A stretch of DNA of 50,306 nucleotides from Fragilaria radians (GCA_900642245.1 CAAAJI010000029.1:1425-51730), one strand, 5' to 3'. Shown: positions 33,864-44,779, counted from the stretch's first letter. Program-made: numbers and translations. The notes: generated from the sequence alone by a model not told the origin.

Positions 33864-35657
33864 TCAGTTACTATTGTGTGAATACCTTTTCCATGCTTCA
33901 GGAAGCATGTCATCAGGTAACCCAATGTAATGTCGGAAGGACCATGGTTGAACATGATCTCTAGTATAGTGGATGTCCTGGAAGAAGAATGCCCCTCTAG
34001 GTAGAGACCACAATACGTCCCCTCTTTCCACAGTGGTCTTATCGTAACCATCGTTTACCGTCAACATACACACCAAATAACGAGTTTCACCCTTTAGTAA
34101 GTAGCGATCCAGGATCTCAATTTGAACAGCATTTTGCCCCTTTGGCGACCGATGTCCTGAATAGCCAATGTAATCTGCGTACATCCAAAGAGTAATATCG
34201 ATTCCAAGTCCTCCTTCTGATGCAGTGGGGATGATGCTATCAATTCGTTCATTTCGCTCGTATGCTGGCATGTACTTGTCCGACTCAGGAGGAGGCTTCC
34301 AATTAGCAACATGTCTATCCCATGCAGCTTGCCATTCGTCACCATAATCAATCAAAATTTCTTCCCCTTCCTCAATGTCACGGATTGCAATGAATTCGAA
34401 CATAAGGCCAGAGTGATAGTACTTTTCTAATGCCCTCGGCTTCATATTCATCCATTCCGGATTCCTCATCATATTGGACCAACGAATCCTTGTATTTGCA
34501 TGCTTTTTGGAATGATTGATTAGATTTACAAGCACACCATAAGGACTTAACAGCACATCTGAGTCGCGATGTCCGAAGCAATAATTTATAAGAAGCTGCT
34601 GATGGATTGGAGATGAGTCATTGCGATAAATCTTCCAATTTTCATTGGGGGGGAGAGGCGCGAACATGGTAAGGCGCTGCTTTTCAGAGATGTGAATCAA
34701 TGGCGCTGGTGCTACAAGTCCTCCTGATTGAATGAAACGAGTCGCAAAGGCTCCGCGACCGGCTTGAGGAATTGTGGATGGTCCGCCGCGAATGTTATCC
34801 GCGCATTTGCCATTTTCGCTCAGCCATTCCAAGCTCTGACGAGAGCGTTGTTCATAAAGGTAAGCACTACCTTTTTGATAGATATTGGCTGTAAGATCTT
34901 CCAGCTTAACTGGCAATGCGTTTGTTGCTCGAAAATCCATGGATGTGATTACCTTCCACACATCTTGTTGAACTTTGTCTGAAAAATATTTTAAAACAAG
35001 AGTTTTAAATCGATGAAATCCATACATAATCTTATCAGCTATCTTGTATGAGTTGTGCAGCGGTACCATTCCGTATTTTGATTCCCTCGATGTGAAATAT
35101 TGGCTTCCATAATCAAGAAACAATTCATCCCCTGCATGAATAAATCGTTGTGCAACTGACGCGCGATCATAATATGGCGTAAATGCTCCAGATCCTGGAT
35201 CTCTACTACGATGCAATCCCGCGTTATCGCATCGCCCGAAAACATCGTCCACATTGACTAGTCCTAAAATGCAGTTTATAGCTGATCCAATTCCAAAACT
35301 GGCCCCAGCAAAGTCCGAAGTCATTTCAGTTTCAAACTTCATTTCAGAATGTATGGAATGACCCCAAGTGTATTCATCCCATAACCAAAAGAAATCCTCA
35401 TGGCCATTGTTCCAATTAAGCTCAATGATAGGAATGATCAAATCTCCCCATGTAACTCGATCGCCTTTGTTGAAATCTTTTCCCGCAAAAAGGCCAAGTC
35501 CAGCACCAGGAATTGTCGACTTTGCAATATAGACACCACATTCAGAGGAGGCAGATGCAACCACAGCGAATAAAAGGGTACTGATGACAAACATCATGAT
35601 GCAACCAAAAAAGAGGCAGAATCGTTGAAAGAAATGATAAACTTTTACGCTTTTCAT
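33864..35657 (-). CDS. Secretory-pathway protein with two tandem SET domains
   Basis: The 597-residue protein starts at an ATG. Residues about 8-36 are a long hydrophobic segment ending AVVASASSEC, a signal peptide or anchor. The first SET-like domain spans about 41-188: GAGLGLFAG near 51-59, a weak SAINCILG in place of the usual NHS, and GDELFLDYGSQY at 176-187. The second spans about 296-447: QAGRGAFATRF, VNLINHSKKHANTR (377-390) and EGEEILIDYGDEW (430-442). SET domains transfer methyl groups from SAM to lysine, usually in the nucleus, so secretory targeting is unusual. Only the second domain keeps a clear NHS motif, so the first may be inactive or used for binding. The C-terminal 150 residues (through VERGDVLWSLPRGAFF) match nothing I know. 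Confidence 0.82.
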   Translation of the reverse strand: MKSVKVYHFFQRFCLFFGCIMMFVISTLLFAVVASASSECGVYIAKSTIPGAGLGLFAGKDFNKGDRVTWGDLIIPIIELNWNNGHEDFFWLWDEYTWGHSIHSEMKFETEMTSDFAGASFGIGSAINCILGLVNVDDVFGRCDNAGLHRSRDPGSGAFTPYYDRASVAQRFIHAGDELFLDYGSQYFTSRESKYGMVPLHNSYKIADKIMYGFHRFKTLVLKYFSDKVQQDVWKVITSMDFRATNALPVKLEDLTANIYQKGSAYLYEQRSRQSLEWLSENGKCADNIRGGPSTIPQAGRGAFATRFIQSGGLVAPAPLIHISEKQRLTMFAPLPPNENWKIYRNDSSPIHQQLLINYCFGHRDSDVLLSPYGVLVNLINHSKKHANTRIRWSNMMRNPEWMNMKPRALEKYYHSGLMFEFIAIRDIEEGEEILIDYGDEWQAAWDRHVANWKPPPESDKYMPAYERNERIDSIIPTASEGGLGIDITLWMYADYIGYSGHRSPKGQNAVQIEILDRYLLKGETRYLVCMLTVNDGYDKTTVERGDVLWSLPRGAFFFQDIHYTRDHVQPWSFRHYIGLPDDMLPEAWKRYSHNSN

Positions 35658-38600
35658 GCGCGACAGCGATTTTTTTCACAAGGCTAACGGTAGATTAAAC
35701 AGATTTCCGGAATGTCAATCCACATATATCATTTATTAGAAATCATCATTGAAAGGTGACTTAGAAACATTAACGCATTAAATTTTCAACGTGCAGCGGA
35801 ACCAAATCTTCAATATCCAATATCCAGTTAAATGATAAGGTAAATGTGTATACCGAAAAATTATTTGAAGGTAAGGCAATGGGATGCAAAGTCTCAAGCT
35901 TTTGATTACAGGGGCTGATCTCCTATCTATCAGTAAGGCCATGATTTCAGGTGACAGCAGACAAAGCTGGTTTAAATTAATGGATTCCGTTAAGTGATAC
36001 GACAAACATCGGTTTTGCTACCCTTCTGTATCATATGCATACATATTAACTTGGATTAAAAAAAGTAAGGTTACTAGCATAGAATTGTGTCTCGCCACAC
36101 AAACCTAACTTTACATGAAATTGTAGAACACCTTTATTGATTTTGGTTCCAACCATAGTTTGACGGTCGCACCTTCTGTTTCTTTGATCCTAATGAGGAG
36201 GAAGCCCTCTATTGCCTTGCGTGCTCACAGCATTAAAGAAAATTTTGGAATCTCCTCTTGTCGCCTAAGAATAACTTTCTTCCGTTTCGCATAATTGTTC
36301 CAAGACTAATATGTTTCCAGTACAGTGCAGGCTGTAAGGTGGCATGATGAAATGATCCAGGAAGGAACGGTTGTAAGTTCAATCAATACCAACTGATTCG
36401 AGAGCAATTCTTAAATAATCTTGAACCTATAAACTTCTTTATTACATTCACAAACAAGAAACAGTAGTGGAGATAGAGATATGCTAGTGAAGATGCTTAA
36501 TACAATTTATAAACAATTAGAGACTTAGATTTGTCTTGTTGAAGGAATAAACTTCAAATAAACTTCAAATAGAAAATATACCAACACAATTGCACAATAC
36601 GATAAGGAATAGGGATTCTCACAAGAAGAGCTAAATTGTATTACTTCAGATATTTTTTTGCAAAATCTGATCCAGCTCTTGATGCAGGCCCAAAACTTGC
36701 CAGTTCAAACAAGCTCCAAATTTTAAAAAATCTTGATGTTTATGACCAATGACGTAAAGGGAGTGCAAGACATCTACAATGATATGGAGCTGCCTTACCC
36801 TGATGCCAAGGTTGCAGAAAGCTATGCATTTGGAAGCCATTATTTGGTATGATTTGTGAGAACAGTGATCATCGTGATTGAAGGGCAATTACAACTCTTA
36901 TGGTTACAAACGTTTTGTCTAATATGTTTCAATTCAAGAAATGGAATGTTTACCAAAATTGAGAAATGTCCATTTGTTGCTAGTACATGCGAATATTGAT
37001 GCTAAAGATATCAGATACATTAGAACATCAAAAACAGCACCAACTGAAAACAATCATGGATGCTGTTTCTTGATTTGCAAATTTAGATGATAGTAATCAA
37101 AGATCGATAAAATTTAAGCGAGAATAAGTCACATATGCTTCATGAAGCTTGACGTGATTTATCCATATCTTACTCCAAATTAGCAGTAAAAAGATATATT
37201 GACAAGCCAGAAAATTCTGGGTATTCGAAAATTAGTCTATCTTCGATCTCATACGAAAAAAGAAACAAGAGCAGGTAATCCATATGGTTGAGATTCAGAG
37301 CGTGACTTTGCAGTCTATCTCTGTACGAGTAACCATGTCTCCAGGAGTACATTGAGGAGATGGGAGGGTAAAACGCGGAAGTCATGTCTCCTTTCCGAGC
37401 AGAGTTGTATGAAGCACAAGTTTCAAAGATGAAGGATTGTGTGGGCAATAATTTCTAGGGTCTCAAGATATGATTTCACAGCCCATTCTGGAGTTAACGT
37501 AATTTACTATGCCTGTGGAAAGCAAGCAAGTGTTCCAAATATCAAAATTTGCTTAAACCAAGATTCTAAAGTTGGGACTTTGCTTCCTAATTACTGATGT
37601 AAAGATTAAGGTGATGTGAACGTCGGGATCAATGGGCGGCTTTTAATAGCATTGCTTGATGATAATAGTTTAATTTGTGGAGATGTGAAATTGATGAATT
37701 TTAATTTTTAACTTTAGCATTGCATTTTAGTAGGCAGTCTCTGTAGCTGACTCATACAACAGGGATATACCACAACCTACCCTGTTTTCTATTTGGTTGC
37801 ATAAAAATTATCGTTGAGTGTTTTACCCTTCTCGATGCTTAACGTTGCCAATTTAACCGTAATCCAATGAAATCAAATCCAGGATTGAAAAAATCAAAGA
37901 TGGTCATCTCCCCAGGTGTCTTCGTCCTTATGTTGTACCAACTCATGGCAGGTCTTGAATATTTAGTGTGGTTGACAAAGATTCCATAGCATTGCTAAGT
38001 TCAGACAGAATTAAGAGAAAGTGTTGAATCTTTGACGTCTTTCGTTCAAATTGTTTTGAGGAAATTAATCCTCTTAAGATGTGACCGAATCTCAACAAGA
38101 CTGCCTAAGCAGGCAGCCAACAAACCGTTTTCCTTTCCACTTGAATAAATCGGACCATTAATGATAATCATGACCTTATAGGCTCTCCAAAGTCTTCCAT
38201 ATATATTCGGTCTTATCTTATGAAAATGCAAAGTTAGCCCAGTCCTTGATTAAAATGAAAAGTAAAGCTTTATGTCAAGCAGAAGTCTATGTTGCTCATA
38301 GCACTGCGCGTTAGGATAATGTATATAAAGGATTTTCCCCACTGAATAGATGCAGTATTGGTGGCTATTATTACCTGAAACTTCATATCCAAGACGCAAA
38401 TTCAAATTTGCTTGCTATTTCGCAACCGGTAAATATCCCTTTGAATTCATCTCCAACGCAGAAAATGTTTAGAATTTCACGGAGGCAAACATTTTGTTTA
38501 TATTCTTGTCACCTGAGAAACAACTACGAATTCAATAACTAAGATGAGTCTGCTATAAGCATGGAAATGAAAACTATCACTTTATACTATAGAACGATTA

Positions 38601-39453
38601 TGAACCAGTATTTGCGGAACCTCACTCTACTTCTCATTAATGCTTGGTACATCTAAGCCAGTGTCAAAGGAATTGACAAATATACCTTGTCTCACTACTC
38701 ATATCAAGATGATCCTAGATGGTAGGTATAACGATTTACTTCAGAGGAAAAATCTTCAGATAATTGACTAACTTCAAAGTCAAAAATTACTGTCTCAATC
38801 CATTATTGCAAGACTTTTCACTTCGTCTTCCTAGCATCTCATTATCAGTTGGATGGACGAAATTCGAAAAATGCATTGCGTTCCGTTACTGAATCTACAT
38901 CTCCTGAAATGAGATAGGTGCAGCTTTTAATTCAGAGTTAATATGACAGTTTTGAATTTGCAAGGGATAAAGAATGCTTGCCAGGTTACCAACTGAATAG
39001 TTAAAATAGAAAATCAAAACATCACCTTGTGTGCAATCAGAGATTTAGAGGAAGATGAATATAGGAAAATGGTGAATCTGTTGATGCTTTAGATTGGCAT
39101 CCAAGAAGCTCATTATGAATTTCCCTTTACCAGACCGAAATTCAATACAAATAAGATTGGACAGGCGACGATGGTAGAATACATGAAATAGGTTCAATTG
39201 CTGTCCACAGTATGAAAACTATCCTTGCCATACCTTTGCATTCTATGAGTTGAGATTGATTTGATAGTAAAGTCTATATATAGGCAGTCACTCTAGTGAA
39301 TGAATCAGCCTTCAAGGCAAATGAAGTATCATCTTTAGTCAAACTTTTAAGCATCAAAAATTAAAAATAAATGAACGAATTTGAAAGTTAGGATAAGGAA
39401 ATCACAATTTTAAGTACAGCAAGTGTAGCAAGGAATCCACAAGGCAATTTGTA
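35658..39453. other. 3.8-kb AT-rich gap, no gene identified
   Basis: Short minus frames at 35778-36005, 36646-36888 (80 codons), 37170-37448 (92 codons, TTG start) and 38046-38231 are the longest. I could not match any to a transposon or cellular family. The left edge is the promoter of the SET gene and the right edge is the 3' end of the pseudouridine synthase. A short direct repeat of CTTCAAATA-type sequence lies near 36544-36572. Confidence 0.35.
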
Positions 39454-40737
39454 TCATCGAAAGGAAATTTGGATATTATTTTGATCTTGACAATAAGTAA
39501 ATGGATCAGGAGCACAAATATCAATTGTTTTGGGAATCTTGAGCTCATAGGAGTGAAGACACATTCGTTCGGATAAGTTTTGTGGATGGTCACCTTCATA
39601 TGTCACATCGCCAACAATAGGAGCATCTAAAAGTACCATATGACATCGTAATTGATGCCTCCTACCTGTTAGCGGTTGTAGCTTGACTTTTGTTACCTTT
39701 TCCTGCTTCAGGTAAGTGTGAGTTACGATAGTACATCTTGTGATGGAATCTCGAAAATCAAGGTGTAATGTCTCTTCTTCTTCCTTCTGAAGAAAGGCAG
39801 GTTGGATAACCATTGCAAAGTCTGTTGGGTGCTGAGCAAGAGATGCATTGATATAGAAGACATCGGGATCATCGTTTTCTAAACGAAAGACTCGAGGTAA
39901 GTCTAACGCCTCTTGAGTCGGCTCCGAAAGGAGAGATATTTCGGCTCTCAAGGAATCGTTATAAATTTTTGAAGCCTCTTCAAATACTAGTTTCCATGTT
40001 TGATTTTGTTTGACAGCCGCCCATGAAAGTTGCTTTAATGTCTCACGGTCGGTCTCCGATAACTTCTCTTGAATGCTTTGAATTAATTCTGAGTCTCGAT
40101 CTCTTTTTCCTCCTTTATCTGCTATACCTTTCCACTTAGAAAATATAGAATACGGTGGTTGGTAGCCCTTGAATGTGTCACGATGTCCTTTTCGCCGGTC
40201 CATCAACGATTTATCGTACCGTCTAATATGTTCATAGAGATCTTCTTGTGCAATGTTGAGTGTGGTGCATTTTATATGAAGATGCGAGTGAATAATTGCC
40301 AAGTAAGTCTTTTGACAAGTTCGATCTCGAAATGCTTCACAAGCTTGTCCTGCAGCGACACGATGACGTCCAATTAACAACACACCGGATGTAGCGTAAT
40401 CCAGTTGATGGCATGGGCGCAGTTCAGTATCATCGAGATCATTTGACTTTGATACTTTGGACAAAATATCAATAAGATTGGAATGATTTGCTATTGACTT
40501 CGGTGGGTACCAATATGTCAAGAGTTTGAGGACAGTGGCAGGGTAATTGCCGTCCATCCTTAGGTCAGGCGGTTTGTTGAGTACAATATAGTCGTCGCTT
40601 TCATATAAAATCGCTTTCTTGTCCAGAACTTTTAAAAGATCTTTCAATTCACATGCCTCTGGACAACCCCAACATGGATCATCAACAATATCTCCAGAGG
40701 ATGCTTTTTGTCTGACATGAGAAGATCTGGACAACAT
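39454..40737 (-). CDS. RluA-family pseudouridine synthase
   Basis: The frame can be extended to a GTG at 40812, but the first ATG is at 40737, giving 427 residues. The enzyme converts uridine to pseudouridine in RNA. Motifs in order: YESDDYIVLNKPPDLRMDG (about 45-63), the catalytic HQLDYATSGVLL (Asp113), KTYLAIIHSHL (about 143-153), and the C-terminal LQPLTGRRHQLRCHMV followed by APIVGDVTYEGDH. A long insertion (about 155-355, rich in charged residues) lies between the catalytic block and the C-terminal block, as I recall in RPUSD1-like proteins of protists. Cys residues near the N-terminus (DDPCWGCPEACE) form a compact cluster. The RNA target is unknown, with cytosol or nucleus likely as there is no presequence. 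Confidence 0.88.
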   Translation of the reverse strand: MLSRSSHVRQKASSGDIVDDPCWGCPEACELKDLLKVLDKKAILYESDDYIVLNKPPDLRMDGNYPATVLKLLTYWYPPKSIANHSNLIDILSKVSKSNDLDDTELRPCHQLDYATSGVLLIGRHRVAAGQACEAFRDRTCQKTYLAIIHSHLHIKCTTLNIAQEDLYEHIRRYDKSLMDRRKGHRDTFKGYQPPYSIFSKWKGIADKGGKRDRDSELIQSIQEKLSETDRETLKQLSWAAVKQNQTWKLVFEEASKIYNDSLRAEISLLSEPTQEALDLPRVFRLENDDPDVFYINASLAQHPTDFAMVIQPAFLQKEEEETLHLDFRDSITRCTIVTHTYLKQEKVTKVKLQPLTGRRHQLRCHMVLLDAPIVGDVTYEGDHPQNLSERMCLHSYELKIPKTIDICAPDPFTYCQDQNNIQISFR

Positions 40738-41936
40738 CCAAAATTTGACCCATTTTACTTCCGATCCTTCTACTACACCACACCATACAATACAAATTTG
40801 TGGGGATTTCACGGTTAAACCTATCCCTTCAAGAAATGGTAGGTGAAGTTGTATTGGCTTAGCAAATCATCCTACTGAAATAAAAAAGCGGACTATTGCA
40901 ACAGCAAGACAAATCAAAGTAATCAAAATTTACTTGTGCTTTTAACAATATTCGTGAAATGTTTGCCGTTCATATGATGATGTTGGTCAGCATCGGCATG
41001 CTCAAAAAATGCTTCTGTAACCTATAAAAAATTGTGCTACTTTATTGTACCTTGTGATTTGACATCTTTAACAAATTGATATTCCATGTAGAGCGCAAGC
41101 TTCGGCAAGCTTTGAAAAAAAGAATACAACATGAATAACATATCAAATCCATAGCGTCTTACTTTCTATGTGGTGGTCGTTTCAATAATCAATCAGGTAT
41201 GTCAAGGGTTTTATTTTATTCAAATACCTACTATACAGTTTTCTGTGATCTTCAATGCGTTTCCTAAACAAATTTATAAGGGATATGGTCAGAACGTTAC
41301 TGCACATCTGTTTTCTAGTGCCGACAAGAACATTACTGCACATATGTTTTCTAGTGCCGACAAGAAAGACAAAAGGTCTGTATAGAAACAGGCTAAATGT
41401 AATGGAAAACTGCTACAGCCATCATATTGTCGCCAAAAAAAGTAAGATTTATAGTAGTGGGGTTGAGATTAGAACCATAAAATTTTGTTGAATCTAGACG
41501 GAAGAACAAATCACGCAGGTCTGAAATAAAGGATACAGAAAGAGGCTTACGTAGAGAAAAAGACATATCTGAAACTAAGGATAAATTGCGAAGAACCGAG
41601 TCTTTTCTGTACATGATTCGACATTAATGTCCATCAAAATCATAGAGTGTCCAAATGCTATATATACATTTGAATGCGTGGGCTAATTATAGATCAGAAA
41701 CAAAATTTCAAGAGACAAAAATAAATCCAATACACTGCCTGATTTATTTAGCAATTTCTTTCAAATTCATGTTGAATGCCTGATTATTGTTTTTACGCAA
41801 AGCAACCAAAAAAAAGAAATGAGTTGGATTAGAGTAGAATAGTAACGGTAATCTTACCACAATTAATGCTAGATTCATTGACTGACTGCAACACTGGCTT
41901 TAAGGCAGGAAATAATGAAAGCCATGACTAGCATTA
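40738..41936. other. Gap between the pseudouridine synthase and sulfotransferase genes
   Basis: It contains the promoter side of the pseudouridine synthase, the 3' end of the sulfotransferase, and the 36-bp tandem duplication listed separately. No gene is supported, though a 71-codon plus frame (41170-41385) includes the duplication. Confidence 0.4.
41292..41363. repeat. 36-bp tandem duplication, two copies
   Basis: The units 41292-41327 and 41328-41363 each begin GAAC(G/A)TTACTGCACAT and end TAGTGCCGACAA, differing at only two positions. The length is a multiple of three, so a reading frame through it repeats 12 residues (NxTAHxFSSADK). This looks like a recent duplication, since older copies would have diverged more. 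Confidence 0.95.
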
Positions 41937-42836
41937 TTATAGGTACATTTCACCCAACAAAGCTCGCTCTTGTTCACTAAAGGTTTCTCTCATTCTTTCA
42001 TTCAATAATTCTTCCTGGTCAGGCTTTAGAATTTCATCCCATCCACCAACACTTCCTTTTCGTATAAAGGGTGCGTGTTCTTTGGGTCGCTCACTACAAA
42101 ATCGTATTTGATTTTCCGACATTTTTTCCAAGGAGGAGTGGTGTAATATTTGATTTAGAATTCCATCTTTGTCGTCATCTTCGGAAAGGCTAGATTCATA
42201 TTGAGGACCCAAAAATGTAGCGATTTTCAGTATTCCTTCCTTTGTGTTACGTCTAAGATCTTCATAGGTCATGAAAAGGACATTGTTGTCATGTCGATGA
42301 TCAAACCATGATCGCGTAGTTGTGTAGTAGTCTCCAAAGTCTACCTTGCCCTCAAGAAATAATTGAAAGAAATCATCGAATTTCCCTTCACTAAAGTTGT
42401 AATGCTTCACGAAGCCTTTTGTGTGATGGAAAAATGACACAACACAATCTTTAGGATTCCTTGCAATGAAAATGTATCGTGATGCCGGATTTTGTGGTGT
42501 TAGATTGTATGGAAGATGCGTCTTTAGGAGTCGATATTCTCCATTGAACGGATCCAAGTTTCTACAATATGTATCTCCAACTTCTTCCAAGTGAGGAAAT
42601 ACAGTTTCCAACTTTTCATCCGCAGTGATAGGATTGCCCTTGTTTAGAATTAGATAGACCAAGTGTTGTACCCAGGTTGTGCCACATTTCGGATATGTTG
42701 CAACAAATAAATCATCAGCCTGAGCTTGATACTTCAAAGCAGCATTAAAAAATTTTGCAGGAAATCCTTTAGGCATACGAAATCCATTATGATCAGTATA
42801 ACTTGGAAGGACGATGTTATTTTCGATCGGTGACAT
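41937..42836 (-). CDS. Cytosolic-type sulfotransferase (PAPS-dependent)
   Basis: The 299-residue protein starts at an ATG, a normal length for the family. It transfers sulfate from PAPS to a small acceptor. The 5'-phosphosulfate loop is YPKCGTTW (48-55), with Cys where Ser is more common. The likely catalytic base is His107 in LLKTHLPY. The 3'-phosphate segment is YIFIARNPKDCVVSFFHH (121-138), and near the C-terminus is RKGSVGGWDEIL, the usual RKGxxGDW motif with Gly in place of Asp. There is no presequence, so it is soluble in the cytosol. The acceptor (alcohol, phenol, sterol or sugar) cannot be predicted. It is divergently transcribed from the RNA helicase with only about 150 bases between start codons. 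Confidence 0.92.
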   Translation of the reverse strand: MSPIENNIVLPSYTDHNGFRMPKGFPAKFFNAALKYQAQADDLFVATYPKCGTTWVQHLVYLILNKGNPITADEKLETVFPHLEEVGDTYCRNLDPFNGEYRLLKTHLPYNLTPQNPASRYIFIARNPKDCVVSFFHHTKGFVKHYNFSEGKFDDFFQLFLEGKVDFGDYYTTTRSWFDHRHDNNVLFMTYEDLRRNTKEGILKIATFLGPQYESSLSEDDDKDGILNQILHHSSLEKMSENQIRFCSERPKEHAPFIRKGSVGGWDEILKPDQEELLNERMRETFSEQERALLGEMYL

Positions 42837-42989
42837 GGTTCATGAAAAAAGTGTGAAAGAAAGGAATAGTACTGTTATACTACTCGTAGGAATGACGCAG
42901 TCAAAAATAACGGAAACTGCAGGCTACCAAAAAGGACAATTCTCTCCATTCATTTCTTGGATTTTATTTATTCTTTGTTAGACGACTGC
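42837..42989. promoter_or_regulatory. Bidirectional promoter between sulfotransferase and DDX47
   Basis: This is 153 bases between two start codons on opposite strands, too short for two separate promoters. It contains GAATGACGCAGTC, close to a bZIP-type TGACGCA site, and short A-rich stretches. The motif call is only suggestive. Confidence 0.5.
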
Positions 42990-44564
42990 ATGAACACCTC
43001 GACTATGAAAGAAAGAAAAAACTTAAAGAATGATGATAAACCCAATCCAGTGGCACTAAAGAATATAAAGCCCATAGATGATGAGAATGTCAATAATGTT
43101 GATGATGCTGGCAGCGACGTAGAAAAAGAGGAAGAAGACGAAGGTATAATGACAACAATGAACTTTGCCTCGTTGGGAGTTGTTGAGCCGATACGCCTTG
43201 CAGCTGAAAAGTTGGGATGGAATGTTGCATCTAAAATCCAGGCCCAAGTTCTACCTCAAGCACTGGAGGGGAAGGATATTATTGGCCTTGCGGAGACAGG
43301 ATCGGGAAAGACCGGTGCATTTTGTATTCCTATATTGCAGGAACTCCTGGCCAATCCAATTCGGGGGGCTGTCTTCGCTGTGATCTTGGCACCAACCCGA
43401 GAATTAGCCTTTCAAATTCATGAAGTTGTGGAGGGATTGGGAGTCGCCATGGGCGTAACCTCAGTTTGCATCGTGGGGGGTGTCGACATGGCAACTCAAA
43501 GCATCGCCTTGGCACGCAATCCACACGTCGTTGTGGCAACTCCAGGAAGATTGTTGGATCACTTATCGCACACCAAAGGATTCCACCTAAGGAAGGTCAA
43601 GTTCCTTATCATGGACGAGGCGGATCGTATGCTGTCGATGGATTTCGAAGAAGAGTTAAACCAAATACTCGATGTCATGCCGGATTCGACGGCTGGACGC
43701 CGAACTATGCTTTTCAGTGCTACCATGACTTCCAAGGTAGAGAAACTACAGCGTGCTTCCCTTCACAATCCAGTGCGCATTGAAGTATCTACAAAGTTTC
43801 AGACGCCCAAAAAGCTATTGCAAAACTATCTTTTTATCCCCGCAAAATATAAAGATTGTTATTTGACTTATATTGTCAACGAGCACGCTGGACAATCCAT
43901 GCTGGTATTTGGTGCAACTTGTAATAATGTACAGCGATTAGCGCTCATGCTTCGCAATCTCGGATTTTCTGCAATATGCTTACATGGCCAAATGAGTCAA
44001 CCAAAGCGCTTGGGCGCACTCAATAAGTTCAAAGGTGGTGACCGTGAGATTCTCATTTGCACCGACGTTGCCGCTCGGGGTCTCGATATACCCTCTGTCG
44101 ATTTAGTCATCAATTATGATTTACCAGGACACGGCAAGGATTATATCCATCGCGTAGGTCGTACTGCCAGAGCTGGTAGATCAGGGAAGGCTATTGCCAT
44201 GGTTACTCAATATGATGTGGAAGTGTACCAAAGACTGGAAGGGCTACTTGGAAAAAAGTTGCCAGAGCTAAAACTGGACGAGGAAACGGTCCTCGTCCTA
44301 CTAGAGAGGGTGAGTGAAGCGCAGCGATTGGCAATGAGAGAACTCAAGGAACAATTGGCTAGTGCTGGAAACAAAGGTGGGAAGAGGAAGCGTACGGGAC
44401 GCGAGGATGACAATCCTCAGGATGATGAAATGGAAAAGCTACTTCAAAAGGAATTGAAGAAAGGATATGCAGGTGGGAGTGGAGGCCGCGGCGGAGCACT
44501 TCCAAATCAACGGGGATATTCTGGCAAGGAAAAAAGAAGTAAGAAAAAGCAAGGCAGAAAGTGA
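42990..44564 (+). CDS. DDX47: DEAD-box ATP-dependent RNA helicase, DDX47/Rrp3 type
   Basis: The frame opens at a TTG at 42957, but the first ATG is at 42990, giving 524 residues. An acidic N-terminus (residues 28-52) precedes the helicase core: Q-motif SKIQAQVLPQAL (81-92), AETGSGKT (101-108), PTRELA (135-140), DEAD (209-212), SAT (243-245), then LHGQMSQPKRLGALNKFKGG, TDVAARGLDIPSVD and HRVGRTARAGR (387-397). The block CLHGQMSQ with VTQYDVEVYQRLEGLLGKKLPEL identifies the Rrp3/DDX47 branch, which acts in early 18S rRNA processing in the nucleolus. The C-terminus is Lys/Gly/Arg-rich and basic. No intron is needed. Confidence 0.94.
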   Translation: MNTSTMKERKNLKNDDKPNPVALKNIKPIDDENVNNVDDAGSDVEKEEEDEGIMTTMNFASLGVVEPIRLAAEKLGWNVASKIQAQVLPQALEGKDIIGLAETGSGKTGAFCIPILQELLANPIRGAVFAVILAPTRELAFQIHEVVEGLGVAMGVTSVCIVGGVDMATQSIALARNPHVVVATPGRLLDHLSHTKGFHLRKVKFLIMDEADRMLSMDFEEELNQILDVMPDSTAGRRTMLFSATMTSKVEKLQRASLHNPVRIEVSTKFQTPKKLLQNYLFIPAKYKDCYLTYIVNEHAGQSMLVFGATCNNVQRLALMLRNLGFSAICLHGQMSQPKRLGALNKFKGGDREILICTDVAARGLDIPSVDLVINYDLPGHGKDYIHRVGRTARAGRSGKAIAMVTQYDVEVYQRLEGLLGKKLPELKLDEETVLVLLERVSEAQRLAMRELKEQLASAGNKGGKRKRTGREDDNPQDDEMEKLLQKELKKGYAGGSGGRGGALPNQRGYSGKEKRSKKKQGRK

Positions 44565-44667
44565 ATCTATTCAATGGACTTTCCAGTCTTAGCCTTGATT
44601 CAATTTTAGTAATAAAACAAGTATATTCTTCCTTTAAAGTGAACACTTGATAAAGTCAAAAATATTA

Positions 44668-44710
44668 CGGTATGAAGGAATTGAACCGCCCCTAGACCAC
44701 TAGCTACGGG
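44668..44710 (-). ncRNA. Short tRNA-like relic with adjacent A and B boxes
   Basis: On the minus strand TAGCTAGTGG (44697-44706) resembles the RNA polymerase III A box. GGTTCAATTCC (44677-44687) is a perfect B box. They are only about ten bases apart, so the anticodon arm is missing. No 5' acceptor partner for the CATACCG that follows was found. A truncated tRNA or tRNA-derived SINE fragment is the best guess. Confidence 0.35.
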
Positions 44711-44744
44711 TGATAATTTAACTAAAGTTAATTTTTATAATGAA

Positions 44745-44779
44745 CTAGTACTTGGCGCTTGCTTGCATTGCTACGCAAT
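44745..44779 (-). repeat. Candidate Helitron 3' end (hairpin plus CTAG)
   Basis: On the minus strand, about 75 bases beyond the helicase pseudogene stop, a small hairpin ATTGC-GTA-GCAAT (44767-44779) is followed 18 bases later by CTAG and then a T. Helitrons end in CTRR preceded by a hairpin and insert between A and T. The stem is only five bases and the spacing longer than usual, so this is tentative. Confidence 0.25.

Noticed and set aside
42957..42989. TTG start for the DDX47 gene
   Set aside because: The first ATG at 42990 leaves the acidic leader intact, and the extra 11 residues add nothing.
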